From the NCBI GenBank assembly GCA_946553025.1, contig CAMNRM010000030.1:1-60794 (forward strand): 60,794 nucleotides of DNA, given 5' to 3'. The notes under the pieces are model-generated. The model saw nothing but the letters and a program-made list of their open reading frames with translations. It ran no database searches and was not told the DNA's origin. Source of the DNA: an uncultured Clostridium sp. (lineage in GTDB: Bacteria > Bacillota > Clostridia > Lachnospirales > Lachnospiraceae). This document shows positions 31,534 to 40,365 of this stretch, piece after piece (position 1 is the first letter of the stretch; each line of letters starts with the position of its first letter). A program made the translations under genes and the position numbers.

Positions 31534-32295
31534 TCATATTTCATTCAGAAGCGATATAATCCAATCCTGATATTCCTGCCCGGTTTTTAGTTCGAGTTCG
31601 GTTTCTATTTTACTTCGGACTGCGCGTACTTCCTGATTTTTAACGGGGTTGTATCCGCTTTTTTCATAAACGGAATAGTATAAACCAATGCCCCGTTTCT
31701 GCCAGGAAGGGAGGTCATTATAATTGATATGTTCAGAAAAAAGCAGTTCGTTTTTCCAGGAAACGGAGCGGCCTTCCAGTTGTCTTGTGGCTTCCCGGGC
31801 GCTGATTCCTTTTTTGCGCAGCATCCAGTAACAGTGAGCGTTCAGTGAATTTCTGTGGGCATCCTCCTGCCGCCAGGAAAAATAATCCTTGATACATTCC
31901 TGGTTGGGAAGCGGGATAACCCGGCTGTCAAAACAGGCCGTTACTCCCAGCCGCAGCGACATACAGGCGCTTGCTTCTCCGGCCAGCACGGAATTAATTT
32001 TTCTGGTTTTTCGGCCAAAGGTACAGTCATCGGGGTGAAACAGCAGAGAAATCTCATCGCTTTCCGTATAGCCGTAGATGATCCGAAAGCCACATTCCAT
32101 TAAATGTCTGGCAGTATCAACCATGGCGTCCCTGAATCGGATGTCGAAGGGGGCTTCAAAGCGGCAGACTTCCTTGGTCAGATTCGTAAAATTTCTTCCG
32201 TCCAGCCGTACAGCCAAGTAGATTTCCGGCAGAATTACCTGATCCAGGGACTGTTCAAATCTTCTCATTTTGTTATCTAATTCTTCAAAGTTCAT
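31534..32295 (-). CDS. Thg1-like 3'-5' RNA polymerase (tRNAHis guanylyltransferase family)
   Basis: This ~253-aa bacterial Thg1-like protein adds nucleotides to 5' ends of RNA in the 3'-5' direction. It has AVRLDGRNFTNLT with the first metal-binding Asp and YGYTESDEISLLF with the second acidic pair, followed by the Thg1-typical RKINSVLAGEASA and a conserved DAHRNSLNAHCYW segment. ATG 32295 (MNFEELD) overlaps the upstream gene's stop by four bases (ATGA) with GGAAGGA before it; a start at 32310 is possible. It is coupled to a polynucleotide-kinase-like gene, which suggests RNA 5'-end repair. Confidence 0.87.
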   Translation of the reverse strand: MNFEELDNKMRRFEQSLDQVILPEIYLAVRLDGRNFTNLTKEVCRFEAPFDIRFRDAMVDTARHLMECGFRIIYGYTESDEISLLFHPDDCTFGRKTRKINSVLAGEASACMSLRLGVTACFDSRVIPLPNQECIKDYFSWRQEDAHRNSLNAHCYWMLRKKGISAREATRQLEGRSVSWKNELLFSEHINYNDLPSWQKRGIGLYYSVYEKSGYNPVKNQEVRAVRSKIETELELKTGQEYQDWIISLLNEI

Positions 32296-32756
32296 AGGTT
32301 TTCCTTCCATTCTTCAATAATAAATTCATCCTGTTCCAGTTTTACAAAGTAGAGTTTGTCAAAGCCCTCGGCGCAGGACGGAAGCTCCAGTCGGTTGGAG
32401 GTACTGACGATTGCCTTATCCGGAACACGGGCCTTTCCCTGCCTTGCGGCGTTTCTTTTTACACAGTCTGCAATAACCGACTGAAAAAAATATCCATCTA
32501 TGCGATATCCGCACGCCTTTGCCCGAAGAATATATCTTGCCCGGTCTTCTATCGTGGGATTTGTATTATCCACAGCGAAAGAAATACCTTTTTCCAGGCA
32601 GTCTTCCAAAAGAATCTTTTCCTTATTCCGTGTGTGCAGGGTGTCCAGGTTGATATGTACATAATCTTTGGCAAGTCTTTGGTGGTAAAACGTAGATTTT
32701 CCGCTGGCCTGCAGGCCGATAAAGATAATTGCCTTTTTTTCTGTTATTTCATTCAT
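32292..32756 (-). CDS. Polynucleotide-kinase-like P-loop ATPase
   Basis: This 154-aa AAA_33-type kinase has the P-loop FIGLQASGKSTFYHQRL, the lid Arg region RNAARQGKARVPDKAI and FAVDNTNPTIEDRARY as its Walker B-like segment. Such short proteins resemble the kinase domain of T4 Pnk and bacterial RNA-repair Pnkp. Its stop overlaps the Thg1-like start. ATG 32756 (MNEITEKKAI) is the best start inside a longer open frame, although its ribosome site is weak. Joint action (5'-phosphorylation, then 5'-end extension) is inferred. Confidence 0.8.
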   Translation of the reverse strand: MNEITEKKAIIFIGLQASGKSTFYHQRLAKDYVHINLDTLHTRNKEKILLEDCLEKGISFAVDNTNPTIEDRARYILRAKACGYRIDGYFFQSVIADCVKRNAARQGKARVPDKAIVSTSNRLELPSCAEGFDKLYFVKLEQDEFIIEEWKENL

Positions 32757-32838
32757 CTGACAATATTTCTCGTTTCTTATCCGGATTTTTTGTTTTTTAG
32801 ATTGCGGGGGCACGAAATGCGGAGCAATCTGTAGTATT

Positions 32839-32867
32839 ATTATATAGAAATAGCGGGTGGTTGACAA
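32839..32867 (-). promoter_or_regulatory. Promoter of the kinase/Thg1-like pair
   Basis: On the minus strand TTGTCA and TATAAT are 17 bp apart, about 80 bp before the kinase start. Confidence 0.7.
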
Positions 32868-32878
32868 TAAGTTTTTTG

Positions 32879-32946
32879 GACTTTAAATGATTTCTGACTT
32901 TAAATAATTTTTGACTTTAAATAATTTCTGACTTTAAATCATTTTC
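32879..32946. repeat. Four 17-bp tandem repeats
   Basis: Units of the form GACTTTAAATRATTTCT occur four times head to tail between the divergent kinase/Thg1-like and GNAT promoters. They are A+T rich and differ at one to three positions. Confidence 0.85.
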
Positions 32947-32983
32947 GTGTGTATTTCAGCATTAAAAAGTTTGACCAAAGGAT

Positions 32984-33012
32984 TTGTAAAAAGGAAAAAA
33001 ATCCGTTATAAT
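32984..33012 (+). promoter_or_regulatory. Promoter of the GNAT gene
   Basis: TTGTAA and TATAAT are separated by 17 bp. Confidence 0.6.
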
Positions 33013-33098
33013 TAGCATGAATATCGAAAGAATAAAGGAAAAAATAACCGAAAAAACAACCGAAAGACCAGCGGAAAGAATAGCGGAGGAAAAAGAAG

Positions 33099-33623
33099 AT
33101 GCAGATAAGAAGAGCCAAGTTAGAGGATTTGCCGCAGATGCTTTTGATTTATCAACGGGCACGACGTTTTATGAAGGAAACGGGAAATCCCAACCAGTGG
33201 AAGGATTCCTACCCGGAGGAAGACCTTGTTAAGAAAGGAATTCTTGAGGGGAAGGCGTGGCTGTGTGTGGCTGAAGGCCCGGAGGACGGACGGGAAGGGG
33301 AGGAAGTTCATTCCGGGGAAGTTTTAGGAACCTTTTATTTTGCCATAGAAGATGAACCGGCCTACCAGGTTATCGAGGGCGGAAACTGGCTGAATGAAAA
33401 GCCCTACGGGGTTATCCACCGGGTTGCCAGTTCCGGAAGGGGAAAGGGATTTGCAAGGTCCTGTTTTTTATGGGCGGCAGGGCAGTGTCCAAACCTGAGA
33501 ATTGATACGCATGAGGATAACCGGGTGATGCAGAAGGTTCTGGAGAAAAACGGATTTGTGCAGTGCGGAAAGATTTATCTGGCTGACGGGAGTCCGCGGC
33601 TGGCTTACCAGAGAGAAGGGTAG
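33099..33623 (+). CDS. GNAT family N-acetyltransferase
   Basis: A 174-aa acetyl-CoA-dependent acyltransferase. The N-terminus MQIRRAKLEDLPQMLLIYQRA is the typical GNAT strand 1/helix 1. The acetyl-CoA loop region is VASSGRGKGFARSCF (V-x-x-x-x-R/G-x-G pattern) and the C-terminus NRVMQKVLEKNGFVQCG is the conserved tail. GCGGAGG lies upstream of the ATG. The substrate is unknown. Confidence 0.88.
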   Translation: MQIRRAKLEDLPQMLLIYQRARRFMKETGNPNQWKDSYPEEDLVKKGILEGKAWLCVAEGPEDGREGEEVHSGEVLGTFYFAIEDEPAYQVIEGGNWLNEKPYGVIHRVASSGRGKGFARSCFLWAAGQCPNLRIDTHEDNRVMQKVLEKNGFVQCGKIYLADGSPRLAYQREG

Positions 33624-33652
33624 AACGCATAAAGGGCAGAAGGAAAAGCTGC

Positions 33653-33690
33653 AAAAAATGCCGCATCTAAAGTAAGATACGGCATTTTTT
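33653..33690. terminator. Bidirectional terminator
   Basis: The stem AAAAAATGCCG/CGGCATTTTTT with inner ATCT/AGAT lies between the convergent GNAT and wall-binding genes. Confidence 0.85.
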
Positions 33691-33764
33691 GATTCTTAAT
33701 TTCTGCATTTCTTAAAACCCATATTTTTCAACTATACATGCAATGAATCATCCCGAATTTATCT

Positions 33765-34787
33765 TTAAATCCCAGGAATCCAAGCCCCCGTTCCGTCTAC
33801 GTAATAGCCGTCGGGTGTGCGCTGGTTGGTGAGCATCTTTCCGTCAAAGCCTACATAGTAGTAAATTCCGTTCGTGACAATCCAGTTGTTGAACATCATA
33901 TAGCCGCTGGCATTAAAGTAATACCAGGAGCCGTCGATCTGCTGCCAGCGGGAAGCGGGCCATGTGCCGTCGTAATTGCGGTACCATATGCCGGTGGTAT
34001 CTCTCTGCCATCCGCTGACTATGGTGAACGGGTTGGATGCGCCGTAGTTTGTATTTCCGGAGTTATAGACGTTGGATGTTGTGGAAAAGCCAAGGCTGTT
34101 AAAGGTTTCCGTGTCGATTTCCCAGCGCTCGGAGCTTACCCACTTGCTCTTGTTTGAGGTGACGTAGCGGTTTACGGTGCGCACCTGGAAGGTGTATCTT
34201 CCGGTCTGGGTGATCATGCTGGAAAAATCCATGGTGGTATCTTCGACCTTCATCACTTCGCCGATAACCGTATTTCCGCGTTTTAAGCGAACCTCATAGT
34301 AAGCTGTGTTGGGAACCTCACTCCAGGTTCCGCCTCCTTCATAATCCCACTCAACATCTTCGGCCACATCCGCCTGTGCGCCGCTGTAGTTCTTCAGCTG
34401 AACGGTGACAATGGCTCTCTGTTTGCTGTCCCGAAGGTTTGCGCTGACGAAGGTGGCACCCTCGCCGCTTAAGGAAAAGAGGCTTCGGTTGGAGGTGGCA
34501 AAGTAATAATCATTATCCGCATAGAGGGTTACTCTTACCCTGGGATAACCGGAGCCGACCGCTGAATCGCTGGAAAGAAATTCCACATCTTCAATGGAAT
34601 AATTTCCGCCGGATTCTTTAACTTCCACTTCTCCGTACTCTCCGTCTTCTCCGTCGTCATAGGCCGTAAAGTCCAGTGTTACCTTTTCAATCTTTGTCCG
34701 GGTTTCCGCCGCCAGGGCAGGCACAGCCATCATCCCCGCCAGAAGTACGGACAACATCATGGCGATTAATTTTTTTCCTGTATTCAT
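33765..34787 (-). CDS. Secreted protein with cell-wall-binding repeats
   Basis: This 340-aa exported protein has signal peptide MNTGKKLIAMMLSVLLAGMMAVPALA with AXA-type cleavage before AET. Residues about 30-250 form Ig-like or beta-rich regions of unknown function. The C-terminal ~85 residues contain choline/cell-wall-binding repeats rich in aromatic residues (GWQRDTTGIWYRN, GSWYYFNASGYMMFNNW, GIYYYVGFDGKML). It probably stays attached to the wall. A TATAAT box lies about 50 bp upstream and AAAGGATGG before the ATG. Confidence 0.82.
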   Translation of the reverse strand: MNTGKKLIAMMLSVLLAGMMAVPALAAETRTKIEKVTLDFTAYDDGEDGEYGEVEVKESGGNYSIEDVEFLSSDSAVGSGYPRVRVTLYADNDYYFATSNRSLFSLSGEGATFVSANLRDSKQRAIVTVQLKNYSGAQADVAEDVEWDYEGGGTWSEVPNTAYYEVRLKRGNTVIGEVMKVEDTTMDFSSMITQTGRYTFQVRTVNRYVTSNKSKWVSSERWEIDTETFNSLGFSTTSNVYNSGNTNYGASNPFTIVSGWQRDTTGIWYRNYDGTWPASRWQQIDGSWYYFNASGYMMFNNWIVTNGIYYYVGFDGKMLTNQRTPDGYYVDGTGAWIPGI

Positions 34788-34986
34788 GATAAAACCATCC
34801 TTTCTTTGTGTGTTGTTTGACTGGTTTTATTATAACAGAAAACAGTTTTGTATGTATAAATTATTTCCTACGTTTTTCTGTCGGATTTCAGGAAAACGAA
34901 AAAGAAATTGAAAAAGAAATGTAAATTTTTGGGGATACAGCAGGAGTGTGCATCGTTTACCCTGCATGGACGTATCTTCGTTTTTA

Positions 34987-35451
34987 TCAGCGGAAGACTG
35001 CACGGTTTCCCTTTCCGTTGAGCAGATGCGCCGGGATGGGCTTAATCTGGATAATAATATTGGCCATCGGAGAAAATACATTGATTTTTTCCGGGTTGGA
35101 AGAGGAGAGGGATTCGTGGATTTCGCGCAGAAAATCCGTGATGCTGGTACATTTGGGAAGGCCCAGGATGTTCTGTCCCTCGGGACCGTATTTTTCAAAG
35201 GTTTCTTCTACGGTTAGAACTTCAATGGCTTTAATTGTGCCATACAGTACAATATTGGAATACTCTTCGTAGGCGACCTGAACGATGCGTCCGATCAGTT
35301 CTGCATGGCGGGCAGGATCGGTAGAGGTCATCGAAGGTGAACACCAGTAGTCAATTTCGGTCATGTTCTGCTGTTCATAATTTCGTGCGGTTTCTGCCCA
35401 GGACTCATTCATCATCGGAAGAGAAAGGGCATTCTGTCTTACAAGTGCCAT
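34987..35451 (-). CDS. Conserved hypothetical protein
   Basis: This 154-aa protein has no signal peptide or membrane helix. I do not recognise a domain. It is mixed alpha/beta with a patch YGPEGQNILGLPK and a central helix GRIVQVAYEEYSNIVLYGTIKAIEV. The ATG at 35451 follows ACAGGAGGTACTACC, a near-perfect ribosome site, so high expression is likely; a longer frame from 35478 lacks one. It lies upstream of the wall-binding gene on the same strand, about 200 bp apart. Confidence 0.75.
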   Translation of the reverse strand: MALVRQNALSLPMMNESWAETARNYEQQNMTEIDYWCSPSMTSTDPARHAELIGRIVQVAYEEYSNIVLYGTIKAIEVLTVEETFEKYGPEGQNILGLPKCTSITDFLREIHESLSSSNPEKINVFSPMANIIIQIKPIPAHLLNGKGNRAVFR

Positions 35452-35556
35452 GGTAGTACCTCCTGTTATCATCTTCAATAATCGTTTTTTTCTTCTATTA
35501 TACCATGGAGGGGATTTTCTGTTAAGCCATAAAAATTTTTTCTCTTCAAATAACTA

Positions 35557-35585
35557 TTGAAAAAAAAGATGGCCTGTGGTACACT
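35557..35585 (+). promoter_or_regulatory. Promoter of the MATE gene
   Basis: TTGAAA and TACACT are separated by 17 bp. Confidence 0.6.
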
Positions 35586-35663
35586 CCTTAGACGGTCAGA
35601 AACTTTAGAAGATGGTTGATGAAAAAGGACTGCATTTTATAAGGAAAAAACTGGGGGAAACTG

Positions 35664-37007
35664 ATGAAAAAATCGTATGAGATGGATATGTGCAGCGGGC
35701 CGCTTCTTGGCAAGATACTGGTTTATGCCATTCCGCTGATGCTTTCAGGAATTTTACAATTATTGTTTAATGCGGCAGATGTAATTGTGGTGGGGCGTTT
35801 TGCCGGACATGAATCTTTAGCGGCCGTTGGTTCGACCAGTGCGCTGATTAACCTGCTGATTAATGTGTTCATCGGGTTGTCGATTGGGGCAAATGTGCTG
35901 GTGGCGCAGTATTTTGGCGCAGGGAAGGAAAAGGAAGTCCAGGATACCGTTCATACCGCCATTACCATCAGCCTGATCTGCGGGCTGGCGCTGGTGTTTC
36001 TGGGCATTTTTGCCGCGGGGCCTCTGCTTAAAATTATGGGAACACCGGATGATGTGCTGGAAAAGGCTATTTTATATATGCGGGTTTATTTTACCGGTAT
36101 GCCGGTGCTTATGCTTTATAATTTCGGTGCCGCCATCTTAAGGGCGGTGGGTGATACGAAGCGCCCGCTGTATTTTTTGATTGCCGCAGGTGTGGTAAAT
36201 GTGATACTGAACCTGGGTTTTGTTATCCTCCTGCACATGGGTGTGGCCGGTGTGGCTCTGGCTACGGTGCTTTCTCAGTGTATCTCTGCGGTGTTGGTGT
36301 GCCGCTGCCTGATGAAGAGCGACAGTGCTTACCGTCTGGATTTGTCCCGGCTGGGGATTCGGTGGCGTACATTAAAAAGGATTGCCCAGATTGGCCTTCC
36401 CGCAGGATTTCAGGGGGCTGTATTTTCCGTTTCCAATGTTTTAATTCAGTCTTCGATTAATGCCTTTGATTCTGTAGCCATGGCAGGAAGTACGGCGTCG
36501 GCAAACCTGGAGGGCTTCGTCTATAATGCAATGAATGCCGTATACCAGACGAATTTAAGCTTTACCAGCCAGAACCTGGGCGGCGGTAAATTTGAGCGGA
36601 TTAACCGGATACTGCTTTTATGCCTTGGGGTTGTGACGGTTGTGGGCGTGGTTATGGGCGGCGGTTTTGCCCTGCTTGGGCCGCAGCTTCTCCGTATTTA
36701 TTCTTCCGATCCGGAGGTTATCCGGTTTGGCATGGTGCGTCTGACCATTATCTGCGGAATGTATTTTATCTGCGGATGGATGGATGTGCTGGTGGGAAGC
36801 CTTCGCGGGCTTGGGTCTTCGGTTATCCCGATGGTTGTATCCTTAGCCGGGGCCTGCGGTCTTCGTATTGTCTGGATCTTTACGGTGTTTCAGTGGCATC
36901 ATTCCCTCAATGTGCTGTATCTGTCCTACCCGGTAACCTGGGCGGTAACGGCAGCAGCACATCTTCTCTGCTTTATGATGATTCGCAGGAAATTCCCGGC
37001 CCGCTAG
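35664..37007 (+). CDS. MATE family efflux transporter
   Basis: A 447-aa, 12-helix protein of the MATE/NorM family (MatE domain twice). It begins GPLLGKILVYAIPLMLSGILQ, followed by the family-typical LFNAADVIVVGRFAG and SIGANVLVAQYFGAGKEKEV. Substrates are usually cationic drugs or toxic metabolites exchanged for Na+ or H+. GGGGGAAA precedes the ATG. It is convergent with an AraC regulator. Confidence 0.92.
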   Translation: MKKSYEMDMCSGPLLGKILVYAIPLMLSGILQLLFNAADVIVVGRFAGHESLAAVGSTSALINLLINVFIGLSIGANVLVAQYFGAGKEKEVQDTVHTAITISLICGLALVFLGIFAAGPLLKIMGTPDDVLEKAILYMRVYFTGMPVLMLYNFGAAILRAVGDTKRPLYFLIAAGVVNVILNLGFVILLHMGVAGVALATVLSQCISAVLVCRCLMKSDSAYRLDLSRLGIRWRTLKRIAQIGLPAGFQGAVFSVSNVLIQSSINAFDSVAMAGSTASANLEGFVYNAMNAVYQTNLSFTSQNLGGGKFERINRILLLCLGVVTVVGVVMGGGFALLGPQLLRIYSSDPEVIRFGMVRLTIICGMYFICGWMDVLVGSLRGLGSSVIPMVVSLAGACGLRIVWIFTVFQWHHSLNVLYLSYPVTWAVTAAAHLLCFMMIRRKFPAR

Positions 37008-37079
37008 TGTACCGGCGCGTTCGCCCATAAAGCAGGAACGTATCCGTACACCGGGCAGGGAACGGTTTTGGACGGGGGC

Positions 37080-37976
37080 TCAGATTAAGATTTCCGGTGT
37101 TGCCTCGGTAAGGGAGCACTGCTCTTTAAAGGCTGTGGGCGACATGCCGAACTCTTTTTTAAATGCCCGGTAAAAAACGGTATAATCATTAAACCCATAT
37201 TGTGTATAAATTTTTGTAAATGCCATTCCGGAAAGAATGGCATTTTTACATGCATGAAGCCGTTTTTTCAGGATATACTGATGAATGGAAATGCCCATAC
37301 TGTCTTTAAAGATATGGGCAATATGATATTTGCTGACAAAAAAGAAGTCAGCCAGACGGTTTAAGGATAAATCTTCGTCCAGGTGATGGTTGATATAGTA
37401 GCAGATGTTGATGTACAGGGCGTTTTCGTAGGAGTGGGATTCCTGGTTTAGGGAATTATAAATCAGCCGGTTGATATAGACAAAAAAGGAGGCAATCAAA
37501 AGACGCAGATTAAACAGGCGGAAGGGCCGGGTATCGTTGCGCTCTTCGAGGATATTCATTAACAGTCCCATAATTTCCTGGGCATTGACCAGATCCGGTC
37601 GAAAATGCAGGCCGCCGATTTCGGCTGCATAGCGAAAACCATAGCCGCAGCCTTCTGCATCTGCTTGGCAGAGGGACTGGAAGAAGTCTTCACTGCACCA
37701 GAGGACGAAGCGGCGGTAGGGGGAATTGGGCGCGGCGTTGCTGAGGGTGTGAGGCACGCCGGGCGGGATAAGAAGGCAGTCCCCCGGCTCTAAGAGATAT
37801 TCGTTATCGCCCAGACGATAGCTTACCGAGCCTTCCACAAAATAATAAAATTCATAGTGGGAATGGATGTGCAGGGAAACCTGGGACAGGTTTAAATCCT
37901 TGTAATAAAAAATTTCAAAATCTTCGGATTTCATGTGCTGACGTGTATCGAAGCTGGTGGACAATTCCTTTTTCAT
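37080..37976 (-). CDS. AraC family transcriptional regulator
   Basis: This 298-aa protein has an N-terminal cupin sensor (HIHSHYEFYYFVEGSVSYRL ... LLEPGDCLLIPPGVPH) and a C-terminal AraC double HTH (LSLNRLADFFFVSKYHIAHIFKDSMG; FTKIYTQYGFNDYTVFYRAFKKEFG). ATG 37976 with GGGGAGG upstream is chosen over 37997. It is transcribed away from uxuA, so it probably controls the adjacent uronate genes, which is inferred from position. Confidence 0.9.
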   Translation of the reverse strand: MKKELSTSFDTRQHMKSEDFEIFYYKDLNLSQVSLHIHSHYEFYYFVEGSVSYRLGDNEYLLEPGDCLLIPPGVPHTLSNAAPNSPYRRFVLWCSEDFFQSLCQADAEGCGYGFRYAAEIGGLHFRPDLVNAQEIMGLLMNILEERNDTRPFRLFNLRLLIASFFVYINRLIYNSLNQESHSYENALYINICYYINHHLDEDLSLNRLADFFFVSKYHIAHIFKDSMGISIHQYILKKRLHACKNAILSGMAFTKIYTQYGFNDYTVFYRAFKKEFGMSPTAFKEQCSLTEATPEILI

Positions 37977-38250
37977 GTAAACCTCCCCAAAATTCATCGA
38001 AAAATATGGTTTATTTTCGTTATTTTACCATAAAAAAGCAATTTTTGCAATATAAGCGGCAAGTATAACACTGTTCATCAGCATGGAATTTTTCTATAAT
38101 GAGGACATCAAAAAGAAGACAGAGAAAGTAATTGCGGCAGAACAAAAAGGCGCAGCAAAACAAAAGAAAGCGCAGCAAGACAAGAAGAGCACGCAAAAGC
38201 AGCAAACGGCAGAAAAGCAAAAAGCAAAGAGAAAAAAGGAGGATGCAACG

Positions 38251-39306
38251 ATGAAATTATCATTCCGCTGGTATGGAAACGACGACAAGGTGACGCTGGA
38301 GAATATCCGACAGATTCCGGGTATGCATTCCATTGTAACCGCAGTTTACGATGTTCCTGTGGGAGAGGTCTGGAGCAGGGAGAGCATTGCCGCTTTAAAG
38401 AAGCAGACGGAGGACGCAGGGCTTCATTTTGAGGTAATTGAAAGTATTCCGGTACATGAAGATATCAAGCTTGGCAAACCGACCAGGGATCGCTATATCG
38501 ACAATTACTGTGAAAATATCCGCCGGGTAGCCGAGGCTGGGATTAAATGCATCTGCTATAACTTTATGCCGGTATTTGACTGGACAAGGACACAGCTTGA
38601 CCATGAACTTGAGGACGGTTCGACCTCCCTGGTTTACTATCAGGATCAGGTGGATAAGGTTAATCCCTTAGAGAGCGACAGTGATTTAACCCTTCCCGGC
38701 TGGGATTCCAGCTATACCCGTGAGGGACTTAAAGCGGTAGTGGAAGAGTATAATGCCATGACCGAAGATGATCTGTGGAACAACTTAAAGTACTTCCTGG
38801 AGAAAATTATCCCGGTAGCCGCAGAATGTGATGTCAATATGGCTATTCACGAGGACGATCCCTGCTGGTCCATCTTTGGCCTTCCCCGCATTATCACCGA
38901 GGAAAAGAACCTGGATCGCTTCTTAAAGCTGGTGGACGATAAGCACAACGGAATCACCCTCTGCACCGGTTCCCTGGGCTGTTCCAATAAAAACGATGTG
39001 GTAAAGATGGCTGCCAAGTATGCCGCCATGGGAAGAATCCACTTTGTACACATGAGAAATGTGGCGATTCTTCCGGATAATCAGGGCTTTGAGGAGAGGG
39101 CGCATCTGTCAGGCTGCGGTTCTCTGGATATGTTTGCCATTGCAAAGGCGCTCTACGATAATGGTTTTGACGGCTATGTACGTCCCGACCACGGCCGAAT
39201 GATTTGGGGAGAAACCGGAAGAGCCGGCTACGGATTATTTGACCGCGCACTGGGGGCAATGTATATTAACGGATTATTTGAAGCAATTGAAAAAATGAGC
39301 AGGTAG
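38251..39306 (+). CDS. uxuA: Mannonate dehydratase
   Basis: UxuA dehydrates D-mannonate to 2-keto-3-deoxygluconate in hexuronate catabolism. The protein is 351 aa and starts [14 protein letters not shown]. Family segments include [32 protein letters not shown] and [17 protein letters not shown] lies ten bases before ATG 38251; the open frame extends 56 codons upstream in Lys/Gln-rich sequence that is probably untranslated leader. The last ten codons and the stop are repeated three more times downstream. An SDR mannonate oxidoreductase follows. Confidence 0.95.
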   Translation: MKLSFRWYGNDDKVTLENIRQIPGMHSIVTAVYDVPVGEVWSRESIAALKKQTEDAGLHFEVIESIPVHEDIKLGKPTRDRYIDNYCENIRRVAEAGIKCICYNFMPVFDWTRTQLDHELEDGSTSLVYYQDQVDKVNPLESDSDLTLPGWDSSYTREGLKAVVEEYNAMTEDDLWNNLKYFLEKIIPVAAECDVNMAIHEDDPCWSIFGLPRIITEEKNLDRFLKLVDDKHNGITLCTGSLGCSNKNDVVKMAAKYAAMGRIHFVHMRNVAILPDNQGFEERAHLSGCGSLDMFAIAKALYDNGFDGYVRPDHGRMIWGETGRAGYGLFDRALGAMYINGLFEAIEKMSR

Positions 39307-39396
39307 TTTGAAGTAATTGAAAAAATAAGCGGATAGTTTTAAATAATTGAAAAAATAAGCGGGTAGTTTGAAATAATTAAAAAAGTGAGCAGGTAA
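39277..39396 (+). repeat. Four 30-bp tandem units starting in the uxuA C-terminus
   Basis: Unit 1 (39277-39306) encodes FEAIEKMSR plus stop. Three diverged copies follow head to tail (39307, 39337, 39367), each ending in TAG or TAA at the same place. The unit length is exactly ten codons. The extra copies are untranslated and lengthen the gap to the SDR gene. Confidence 0.92.
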
Positions 39397-39436
39397 GAAG
39401 CACAGGAAATCAAGAAGCGAAAAAAGGAGATTCGAT

Positions 39437-40285
39437 ATGGGATTAGCATTTGGAACGGATTTAACAGGAAAAGTAGCTGTAGTTACCGGAGCAGGCGGCG
39501 TGCTCTGCGGAATGTTTGCCAAGACACTGGCCGAGGCCGGGGCAAAAGTGGCTGTTCTGGATTTGAATGAGGAAGCTGCACAGGTGGTTGCCGGCGAGAT
39601 TACGGCAGCCGGAGGTCAGGCCAAAGCCTATAAGGCAAATGTTCTGGAAAAAGACAGCCTGGAAGAAGTGCACAGCAAGGTATTATCCGACCTTGGACCC
39701 TGCGATATCCTGGTCAACGGTGCCGGAGGAAATAACCCAAGGGCAACGACGACCAAGGAATATTTTGAACTGGGTGATATCGAGGCCGATACCGTTTCCT
39801 TCTTTGACCTGGATCAGAAGGGCGTGGAATTTGTCTTTAACTTAAACTTTATCGGAACCCTGCTTCCCAGCCAGATCTTTGCCCAGGATATGATTGGACG
39901 GGAAGGCTGCAATATCTTAAATGTGTCCTCGATGAACGCCTTTACGCCATTGACCAAGATCCCGGCTTACAGCGGGGCAAAGGCAGCAATCAGCAACTTT
40001 ACCCAGTGGCTGGCGGTACATTTTTCAAAGGCGGGCATCCGTGTCAATGCACTGGCACCGGGATTCTTTGTCACCAAGCAGAACCAGAAGCTGTTATTTA
40101 ACGAGGACGGTTCCGCAACCCCAAGAACGGCAAAAATTCTGGCTGCAACCCCGATGGGACGGTTTGGCGAAGCCGAGGAATTAAACGGCGCTCTGCTGTT
40201 CTTACTTAACAATGAGGCTGCCGGATTTATCACCGGCGTGGTTCTTCCGGTAGACGGCGGATTTTCGTCCTATTCCGGAGTATAA
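39437..40285 (+). CDS. SDR-type D-mannonate oxidoreductase
   Basis: A 282-aa short-chain dehydrogenase. The Rossmann motif VVTGAGGVLCGMFA binds NAD(H); NGAGG and the catalytic Ser...Tyr-x3-Lys (ILNVSSMNAF, PAYSGAKAA) are intact. SDR proteins of this length downstream of uxuA usually interconvert fructuronate and mannonate (a non-orthologous UxuB). AAAAGGAG precedes the ATG. It ends before a strong terminator shared with the convergent amidohydrolase. Confidence 0.9.
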   Translation: MGLAFGTDLTGKVAVVTGAGGVLCGMFAKTLAEAGAKVAVLDLNEEAAQVVAGEITAAGGQAKAYKANVLEKDSLEEVHSKVLSDLGPCDILVNGAGGNNPRATTTKEYFELGDIEADTVSFFDLDQKGVEFVFNLNFIGTLLPSQIFAQDMIGREGCNILNVSSMNAFTPLTKIPAYSGAKAAISNFTQWLAVHFSKAGIRVNALAPGFFVTKQNQKLLFNEDGSATPRTAKILAATPMGRFGEAEELNGALLFLLNNEAAGFITGVVLPVDGGFSSYSGV

Positions 40286-40321
40286 AAGCGGGTTCTTCCG
40301 GTAAAAGCAGAAAATTTACGA

Positions 40322-40365
40322 AATAACGCAGGCTTCGGTCATTTTAAAGCGAAGCCTGCGTTATT
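40322..40365. terminator. Bidirectional terminator
   Basis: A perfect 16-bp stem AATAACGCAGGCTTCG/CGAAGCCTGCGTTATT lies between the convergent SDR and M20 genes. Confidence 0.85.

Noticed and set aside
32879-32946. CRISPR-like or origin iteron array
   Set aside because: The repeats are 17 bp head to tail with no spacers, and there is no replication protein.
38083-38250. Lys/Gln-rich N-terminal extension of UxuA
   Set aside because: UxuA proteins begin at MKLSFRWYG, and AAAGGAGG sits directly before that ATG.
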